Below are positions 1-5,954 of a DNA stretch of 7,587 bases, piece after piece (within the stretch, counting starts at the first letter, position 1; every line of letters starts with the position of its first letter). This DNA comes from Limnohabitans sp. (GTDB taxonomy: Bacteria > Pseudomonadota > Gammaproteobacteria > Burkholderiales > Burkholderiaceae_C): positions 1 through 7,587 of the forward strand of contig SHXP01000108.1 of NCBI GenBank assembly GCA_009693225.1, written 5' to 3'. A model generated the notes under the pieces. It saw only the letters and a list, made by a program, of their open reading frames with translations, searched no databases and had not been told where the DNA came from. A program made the position numbers and the translations under genes.

Positions 1-18
1 TGGACAAAATCGCTTGGC

Positions 19-165
19 GCTTGAATACACGCCCCAGAAAGTCACTGGGCTGGAAATGCCCGGCTGAACTCTTCTTGCCTGAAGACTCATTTGACTTCCA
101 AGCTTATTGGAAGTCTATACTTCAGCCCTCTCAACCCAATGTTGCACTTTGGACTTGAAGCCACC
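19..165 (+). repeat. Left copy of inverted cbb promoter repeat
   Basis: This 147-bp stretch is the inverted counterpart of 7441-7587, aligned without gaps with about 17 mismatches by hand count (about 88% identity). Mismatches are uneven: 8 in the outer 45 bp, 1 in the 48-bp core (64-111 against 7495-7542), and 8 in the inner 54 bp. Weaker similarity continues to about position 198 after an insertion of roughly 11 bp, and stops where the cbbL ribosome binding site would be. The copy faces into the window, but no cbbL follows it. The repeat may extend beyond the window on the right-hand side, because homology reaches the last base shown. Confidence 0.9.
91..121 (+). promoter_or_regulatory. Predicted sigma70-type promoter, orphan copy of the cbbL promoter
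   Basis: TTGACT at 91-96 is a near-consensus -35 box. The -10 is either TCTATA at 114-119 (17-bp spacer) or TATACT at 116-121 (19-bp spacer). The spacer holds a perfect 9-bp inverted repeat, GACTTCCAA at 93-101 and TTGGAAGTC at 107-115, around five bases. A second, imperfect palindrome sits upstream at about 70-85. Transcription would run rightwards, antisense to the glyA remnant. No gene on the plus strand appears to be served by it. Promoter activity is inferred from the match to the cbbL upstream region. Confidence 0.6.
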
Positions 166-1237
166 GAGTTTTGCAGACCATCCCTTTCAAAAAAACTAGG
201 TTAAAAATTGAAAATAGATTTTTTGATAACAACTGTCGACAAATGAAACAGGGATGCAATACTGTGTCACCGTAGACAGGGGAAGGGGCGACAAGTTCGG
301 CAACCTTCTCACGCACGGCGGCAATACGGCCTCTGTCCTCGGGCGCCACCAGCACATCGGCGATCAAATGCGTCGTCAAGCGCACCTGTTCTTGACCGAA
401 TCCACGGGTTGTCATAGCGGGGGTACCCAAGCGTATGCCACTGATTACCATCGGTTTTTCCGGGTCATTGGGAATGCCGTTTTTATTGCAGGTAATGTGG
501 GCCTGGCCCAAAGCGAGTTCAGCCGCTTTGCCGGTGATGCCCTTGCCGCGTAAGTCGGCCAGCATCAGATGGCTTTCAGTGCGCCTGCTGACAATGCGCA
601 ACCCTCTTTCGACCAGTGTTTTTGCCAGGGTATCGTCGTTGCTCAGCACCTGCTGCTGGTAGCTTTTGAATGCAGGTTGCAGGGCCTCGTGAAAAGCCGT
701 GGCTTTGCCTGCAATCACATGCATCAAAGGTCCGCCTTGCATGCCGGGGAACACGGTGCTATTGATTTTTTTGGCGACTTCTTCATTGTTTGTCAGAATG
801 ATGCCGCCGCGCGGGCCGCGCAAACTTTTGTGCGTCGTCGAAGTCACCACATCGGCATAAGGCGTAAGATTGGAGTACACGCCGGCAGCGCTCAAGCCCG
901 AGTAATGGGCCATATCCACCATCAGGTAGGCGCCTATGCTTTTGGCAACTTGCGCAAATCGCTCCCTATCAATTTTAATCGCGTAAGCAGAAGCACCGGC
1001 AATGATGAGTTTGGGTTTGTGCGCATGCGCCGAACGCTCCATGGCTTCATAGTCAATTTCTTCAGCGGCATTGAGGCCGTAACTCACCACGTTGAACCAC
1101 TTGCCGCTCATGTTCAAGTGCATGCCATGCGTCAAATGGCCTCCTTCAGCCAGACTCAAGCCCATGATGCTGTCGCCGGGTTGCAGCAAAGCCAAAAAGA
1201 CAGCCTGATTCGCCTGAGAGCCCGAATTGGGCTGTAC
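131..1237 (-). pseudogene. glyA: Serine hydroxymethyltransferase, 5'-truncated remnant
   Basis: SHMT is a PLP enzyme that interconverts serine and glycine with transfer of a one-carbon unit to tetrahydrofolate; in autotrophs it also sits on the photorespiratory glycine route. Homology begins abruptly at YVQPNSGSQANQ (about 1237) and runs to the family C-terminus near SPVY (about 272). It includes the PLP-lysine motif STTHKSLRGPRGG and the PGMQGGPLMHVIAGKA segment. About the first 90-95 residues of a normal ~415-residue protein are missing, including the start. The frame is open upstream only by chance through junction DNA. The usual stop is also absent: 46 extra residues are read through AT-rich DNA and into the left promoter repeat, where TGA at 131-133 ends the frame. 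Without the N-terminal region this is very unlikely to be an active enzyme. Family assignment is secure. Confidence 0.88.
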
Positions 1238-1322
1238 GTAGCTGTCGTATCCCGGATGATCGTACGGACGCTTCGTAAACAAATGAGGGCGCGAAGCGTA
1301 CCAGTCTTTCATGGCCCTCATC
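1238..1322 (-). other. Unidentified junction segment between cbbA and glyA remnants
   Basis: These roughly 85 bp lie between the last recognisable aldolase residues (GCLGSLET, ending near 1323) and the first recognisable SHMT residues (near 1237). In the SHMT frame they encode a tyrosine-rich stretch containing DWYASRPHLFTKRPYDHPGY; the aldolase frame is also open. I match neither translation to aldolase, SHMT or another family. It may be a scrap of a third gene or filler added at a rearrangement breakpoint. Confidence 0.5.
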
Positions 1323-1746
1323 GGTTTCCAGCGAGCCCAGGCAACCGAATTCGCTTTCAACAGACACGCCGCGTCACGTCGACGTTGTAGTCGTAGCTGG
1401 CCGGTGTCTTACCGTCCTGCATCAGCGAGCCGTCCATCATCACGCTGGAAAAACCCGAGCGTATGGACTGCTGGCAAACAGCCGGGGACACGCCATGGTC
1501 TTGGTGCATCAGCACTGGAATATCCGGGTGCGATTCAATAGCTGCCAGCACCAGGTGAGGCAAATAGGCTTCGCCTGCGTATTTACGCGCTCCGGCCGAA
1601 GCTTGCAGGATGACCGGGCTGTGGGTTTCTTGCGCAGCCTCCATGATGGCCTGTACCTGTTCGAGGTTGTTGACATTGAAAGCAGGTACACCGTAACCGT
1701 GTTCGGCGGCGTGGTCCAGAACCTGGCGCAGTGAAACGAGAGCCAT
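1323..1746 (-). pseudogene. cbbA: Class II fructose-1,6-bisphosphate aldolase, 3'-truncated and frameshifted
   Basis: Class II (zinc) aldolase joins dihydroxyacetone phosphate with glyceraldehyde-3-phosphate or erythrose-4-phosphate in the Calvin cycle. The N-terminus MALVSLRQVLDHAAEHGYG, the FNVNN motif and the metal-site region VLMHQDHG are clear. The frame holds through YNVDVTRRV (about 1363). It then jumps to another frame that resumes with SVESEFGCLGSLET (about 1364-1323). In the family, about nine residues lie between these blocks, so roughly 26-29 bp are missing at 1362-1366, shifting the frame and producing a stop at 1357-1359. After LET the homology ends altogether, so about 200 of ~350 residues are gone. 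The start is supported by an AGGAGA site 7 bases upstream. It follows cbbP by 38 bases in the same operon. Confidence 0.88.
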
Positions 1747-1753
1747 ATAGATA

Positions 1754-1759
1754 TCTCCT
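1754..1759 (-). promoter_or_regulatory. Ribosome binding site of cbbA
   Basis: AGGAGA on the minus strand, 7 bases before the ATG at 1744-1746, is a strong Shine-Dalgarno match and fixes the cbbA start. It is intact although the gene behind it is broken. Confidence 0.75.
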
Positions 1760-1784
1760 GGAAAATTGAATGAAGTGTAAGGTG

Positions 1785-2657
1785 TCAGGACTTTTTCTTG
1801 CGTTCCATCATGCGTCAGACAAAAGGCGTGAAGATGAGTTGTATGGCCAGTTCCATCTTGCCGCCGGGCACTACCACGGTGTTAGCACGCGACATTAATG
1901 AGTTATGGATCATGTTGAGCAAATAATGAAAGTCGATGCCCTTGGGATTGGCAAAGCGGATGACGACAAAGCTTTCATCCGGCGCTGGAATTTCACGCGC
2001 GATGAACGGGTTTGAAGTGTCTACACAGGGGACGCGCTGGAAGTTCACGTGCGTGAGGGCAAATTGCGAGCAGATGTAATTCACGTAATCAGGCATGCGG
2101 CGCAAAATGGTGTCTGTCACGGCTTCTGTGGAATAGCCGCGCTTGGATTTATCACGCCAGAGTTTTTGTATCTATTCCAGATTGATAACGGGCACGACAC
2201 CGATCAACGGATCAGGGTGTTTGGCGATATTGACCTCGGGCGTAACCACGGCGCCATGCAAACCTTCATAAAACAACAAATCGGTGCTGACCGGTAAATC
2301 CTCCCAGGGAGTGAATGTGCCGGGATCCTGTTTATAAGGGGCTGCTTCATCGGCATCGTGCAGGTATTTACGGTGGCGACCGTTGCCGGTTTCACCGTAG
2401 GTTCGGAACAAGGCTTCGAGTTCAGCGAACAGATTCGTGGAGGGCCCGAAATGGCTGAGGTTTTTATCGCCCTGCTTTTCGGCCTCGGCCGCTTTTTTTC
2501 GCATTTCCAGACAGTCATAGCAGTGCAAGCTGTCACCCTCAATGATGGCTGCTTTGACCTTTTCACGCTGGAAAACATTTTCAAAGGTACGTATCACTGA
2601 AGTTGTGCCTGCCCCTGAAGAACCGGTGATGGCGATGATGGGATGTTTGATTGACAT
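1785..2657 (-). pseudogene. cbbP: Phosphoribulokinase, interrupted by in-frame stops
   Basis: Phosphoribulokinase uses ATP to turn ribulose-5-phosphate into RuBP, the RuBisCO substrate. The sequence aligns over the full family length (about 290 residues) with the proteobacterial class. The P-loop GSSGAGTTS is near residues 12-20, the IEGDS block carries Asp42, LLFYEGLHGAVV lies mid-protein, and RGYSTEAVTDTILRRMPDYV and TSNPFIAREIPAPDES follow. TAG at 2172-2174 (codon 162) interrupts VPVINLE-IQKL, where the family has Trp. TGA at 1815-1817 (codon 281) splits IFTPFV from RMMERKKKS, which still resembles the family C-terminus; the last stop is at 1785-1787. The GDAFHRFNR-type motif reads GDSLHCYDC, so the residues equivalent to R. 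sphaeroides Arg46 and Arg49 are both Cys. The upstream TAG leaves only the N-terminal 161 residues. It lies 27 bases after cbbF. Confidence 0.9.
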
Positions 2658-2684
2658 GGCTCGGGACTTTATTTTTATTGCGAA

Positions 2685-3779
2685 TCAAATGCGAAACAGA
2701 CAGCGCTCGGCGAACAAGGGGTTTTCATTCTCAACTTCCACCGGTTCGCTGTGGTAGCGCTCTATGCGCTCGACTTCGTGTTTTGAACCGAAGACCAGAC
2801 CGATGCGCTGGTGCAAACCCGTGGGCTGAACTGACAGCATAGGCTCACGGCAGTTGCTGGCACGCCCTACAGCCTGTTCCATCACCATGCCAATCGGATT
2901 GGCCTCATACAACAGACGCAAGCGATCGGCCTTGCTCGGGTCCTTGTTATCACGTGGGTACATGAAAACGCCTTCGCGCATCAGAATGCGGTGTGCCTCG
3001 GCGACCATGGAAGCGATCCAACGCATATTGAAGTCTTTGCCGTGAGTACCGGATTTGCCGGCCAGACATTCATACAAATAACGCTTGATCGGCGCTTCCC
3101 AAAAATGGCTATTGGATGCATTGATGGCAAATTCCTGCGTGTCCGGCGGCACCTGCAACTGCGGGTGCGTCAACATGAACTCACCCAGATTGGGATCAAG
3201 CATGAAACCCGCGGCACCATTGCCTACCGTCAGCACCAGCATGGTGTTCGGCCCGTACAAAGCGTAACCGGCGGCAACCTGACTGCTGCCCGGCTGTAGA
3301 AAATCTTCTTCTGTGACATCTCGTCCGCTGTCAATCACATCCTGCGGCGCACGCAAAATGGTAAAAATACTGCCGACCGACACGTTCACATCGATGTTTG
3401 AAGAACCGTCCAGCGGATCAAACACCATCAGGTATTTAGCGCACGGGTACTGAACTGGGATCTGATACGGATGGTCCATTTCCTCTGGCGCCATACCTGC
3501 GAGATGTCCGGTCTAGGCGTTCATACGGATGAACAACTCGTTGCTCAACACATCAAGTTTTTTCTGCGTTTCACCCTGCACATTGACTGCCCCGCCGCCT
3601 TCGATTGATTGATCGTCATACATGCCACCGAGCTCGCCCATGGCAACCGAACGGGCGATTGCCTTGCACGCCAGCGCCACATCCAGAATCAGCGCATTGA
3701 AGTCTCCGCTTGAGCCGGGGAAACGGCGGCGTTACTCGATCAGATACTGTGTCAGTGTGGTGCGATGTCTTAAGGGCAT
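2685..3779 (-). pseudogene. cbbF: Class I fructose-1,6-bisphosphatase, two in-frame stops
   Basis: FBPase hydrolyses fructose-1,6-bisphosphate (and, in many bacteria, sedoheptulose bisphosphate) to regenerate RuBP. The reading frame is 364 codons plus stop, normal for the proteobacterial family. It opens with MPLRHRTTLTQYLIE. TAA at 3732-3734 (codon 16) falls where relatives have Gln (LIEQRRRFPG), and TAG at 3513-3515 (codon 89) where they have Trp in the segment before GHLAGMAPEEM. Apart from these, conservation is good: the metal-binding FDPLDGSSNID signature near residues 119-130, the DFNMRWIASMVAEAHRIL block and the C-terminal LHQRIGLVFGSK. A restart at the internal ATG at 3494 would lack the first 95 residues. 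The start lies 14 bases after the cbbY stop, with only a weak purine-rich site upstream. Confidence 0.9.
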
Positions 3780-3793
3780 GGTGTTTTCTTTTC

Positions 3794-4506
3794 TCAGTGA
3801 GCCTCGTGCCATTGCTGTAATTGTTCAACAGAAGCGCCTCTGAGATCCGGCAACACCTGTAATACACCGGCAAAATCATGATGCGAAGTGAAGCCGTTAG
3901 GCGTGACTATGACTTGCAGGCCGACACTCAAAGAAGCCTGCAATCCTTTGTATGAATCTTCAAAAGCCAGGCATTCGGCTGGGGACATACCGAGCCTTGC
4001 CAGTGTCTGGGTGTACACCTGTGGATGCGGTTTTTTCTGGGCGCTGTGGATGCATCTTCAATGAAAGTAAACAGGTCTTTCCACTCCGGACCAATGGCCC
4101 TCCGCAGCAAAACGGCGATATTGACCGGCGATGTGGTGGTGGCAATCGCCAGGCGCAGCCCGGCAAGGTGCGCTTGCTGGATCAGGCTCAGCACACCGGG
4201 GCGTAATTGAACAGCACCGGATTGCACCGCGTTTTCATAAGCGGCGATTTTAAAAGCACGCAGACGCTCGATGGTGTCTTTCAAACCGCCGCCTAAGTCT
4301 TTCATGTCCGGGTGCACCTGCTTCCAATAATGTTGCATGCGCTCTTTGCCGCCGGAGATTTCCAGCAGGCGGTTATAGGTGGCCACGTCCCAGTGCCAGT
4401 CAAGGCCTTCTTCGGTGAACGCCTGGTTGAACGCGGCCAGGTGCGCCATCTCGGTATCCGCCAGGGTTCCGTCTATATCGAACACCAATGCCTTGAGCGA
4501 GCCCAT
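3794..4506 (-). pseudogene. cbbY: CbbY, HAD-family sugar-bisphosphate phosphatase, one-base frameshift
   Basis: CbbY proteins of red-type operons remove xylulose-1,5-bisphosphate, a RuBisCO misfire product and inhibitor. HAD motif I is VFDIDGTLADTE, with the Asp10 nucleophile and Asp12 acid/base. Motif II is in the IATTTSPVN block. Motif IV is LAFEDSYKG. The frame breaks at a run of six A on the coding strand (T run 4031-4036). Before it the reading is FIEDASTAP; one extra A restores KKPHPQVYTQTLARLG and the rest to TGA at 3794-3796. The break falls at the motif III lysine. With the missing base the protein would be 237 residues, normal for the family. I chose ATG 4506 over ATG 4512 because AAGGG lies 6 bases before it; the 4512 codon overlaps the cbbX stop (ATGA). 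The related phosphoglycolate phosphatase CbbZ was considered, but the overall sequence matches CbbY better. Confidence 0.87.
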
Positions 4507-4508
4507 GA

Positions 4509-5474
4509 TCATCCCTTAATTTGTTGAAATACCCGACTCGCCAGAATATCCTGGACATTCAAGGTGCTCAGGTCATCAGCGGTCAATTCTTTATCAGGGT
4601 TGTCGAACAGGCGGCTGGCCCGCCGTAATCGGGTGCGCTCAAGCGCATTACGTACACTTCGTGCGTTGGCGAAATGCGGTTGCTGTTTGCGCAATTGCAA
4701 ATAGTGTGCAAATGCATTTTGCGCTTCATCGTCAAAACGGTAATTTTGTGCATTCAGCATGTGCTGCGCAATTTGTGCGAGTTCGTCTTCCTGGTAGTCC
4801 GGAAAATCAATGTGATGCGCAATGCGTGAATTCATGCCGGGGTTGGACATGAAAAACGTGTCCATGCGGTCTTTGTAGCCGGCCTGGATCACCACCAGAT
4901 CATCGCGCTGATTTTCCATGACCTGCAACAGAATTTAAATCGCTTCCGGGCCATAGTCGCGCGCATTTTCAGGCCGATAAAAGTACTAAGCCTCGTCGAT
5001 GAACAGGATGCCGCCCATGGCTTTTTTCACTACTTCCTTGGTTTTCGGCGCGGTATGCCAGATGTACTGACCTACCAGATCGTCACGCGTGACCGCCACC
5101 AGGTGACCGCTGCGCACATAGCCGAGTTCATGCAGGATTTGCGCCATACGCATTGCCACCGTGGTCTTACCGGTACCGGGGTTGCCGGTGAAACACATGT
5201 GCAATGAGAGTGATTGTGCCCCCATACCAAGATTCAATCTCCGCCTGTCGATCACCAGCAGGGCGCATATGTCCCTGATACGAGATTTGACCGGCTTCAA
5301 GCCGACCAGATCTTGATCAAGAGCATCCATCACCTGCTGCACCTGTGTTTGCGCCATGACCTGCGCCACCGTGCGCGCACCTGTGTCGCTGACAGCGGCT
5401 TTGGCTAGCTTTTTCACTTCAGCAGGCACAGGTTTGCTGTTAACGCCGGGCAGGTTATAGGTAGGTGCATTCAT
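4509..5474 (-). pseudogene. cbbX: CbbX, red-type RuBisCO activase, two in-frame stops
   Basis: CbbX is a hexameric AAA+ ATPase that remodels inhibited red-type RuBisCO by pulling on the large-subunit C-terminus. The frame is 321 codons plus stop, as in the family. Walker A is FTGNPGTGKTT and Walker B is GGILFIDEA. TAG at 4986-4988 (codon 163) comes directly after FIDEA, where relatives have Tyr in IDEAYYLYRP. TAA at 4935-4937 (codon 180) replaces Glu in the EAIEILLQVMEN block. The C-terminal part (FPDYQEDELAQIA, FANARSVRNALERTR, ILASRVF) is otherwise well kept in the same frame. GQYIGHTAPKT reads GQYIWHTAPKT, a Gly-to-Trp change in a conserved loop. A truncated product would lack sensor and C-terminal subdomains. 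It begins 21 bases after cbbS, and its stop overlaps the first cbbY ATG. Confidence 0.92.
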
Positions 5475-5495
5475 GGCTTACCCACTCTTACTGTT

Positions 5496-5936
5496 TTATT
5501 TGCTGTAACGGCTGTTCTTAGACTTGTCCATGGGGTAGCCGTGCGTGGTGTAACGCATACTGCGACCCTGGGCTTCCTGACGCATTAAGCGGAAACCGGT
5601 TTCATTCGCCGGACGGTGAACGATGAAGCTCATAGCCACCGATTCAATGCCACGGGAGGAATCAAAAACCATCAAGCGGATGTAGTGATTGGGAAAACTC
5701 TTACGGCAGTTATTCACTTCCATCAAAACACCGGCGGGATCGTGTAAATCAAACATGGGCATGCCGTACATGTCTCAGTAGGTGTTGCGCGGGTGTACAT
5801 CGTCTGTGTATTCGACGCTCCAGGCATAGTCTTTGTTCAATCCGTATTGGATTTGCATACCGATTTCTGCATCTGTCAGTTCAGGCAGAAAGCTGAACTT
5901 GCCTTGGGTTACTTTACCTTTGGGGTTGGTCAACAT
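5496..5936 (-). pseudogene. cbbS: RuBisCO small subunit (red type), one in-frame stop
   Basis: The small subunit caps the L8S8 RuBisCO holoenzyme. The frame starts MLTNPKGKVTQGKFSFLPEL and carries the SVEYTDDVHPRNTY block. It then meets TGA at 5775-5777 (codon 54) exactly where the family has Trp in RNTYWEMWGMPMFD. The same frame continues with YGMPMFDLHDPAGVLMEVNNCRKSFPNHYIR through RYTTHGYPMDKSKNSRYSK, so this is one base change in an otherwise complete gene of 146 codons. The extended C-terminus is typical of red-type small subunits, where it forms a hairpin in the central pore. The start is backed by AGGAGA 7 bases upstream. It lies 18 bases after cbbL. A restart at the internal ATG at 5771 would give a product lacking the first strand and helix. 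Confidence 0.92.
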
Positions 5937-5943
5937 GTGGTTT

Positions 5944-5949
5944 TCTCCT
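5944..5949 (-). promoter_or_regulatory. Ribosome binding site of cbbS
   Basis: AGGAGA on the minus strand, 7 bases before the ATG at 5934-5936. It selects this ATG over the TTG that follows it and confirms that the region before the internal stop belongs to cbbS. Confidence 0.75.
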
Positions 5950-5954
5950 GTTTA

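Noticed and set aside
93..115. Rho-independent terminator
   Set aside because: The 9-bp hairpin has no following T run in either direction and lies between -35 and -10 boxes in both repeat copies, so an operator is more likely.
180..250. Possible small RNA or terminator in the AT-rich stretch
   Set aside because: I see A and T runs but no GC-rich hairpin or conserved RNA fold.
569..1390. 273-residue plus-strand reading frame
   Set aside because: It is the antisense shadow of the glyA and cbbA remnants; its composition (many His, Arg, Gln) is typical of antisense readings and no family is recognisable.
2172..5777. Stop-codon reassignment (for example TGA or TAG read as Trp)
   Set aside because: All three stop codons occur inside genes at positions of different residues (Trp, Tyr, Glu, Gln), and the same codons end genes normally. 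No single code change fits, and a frameshift and deletion exist as well.
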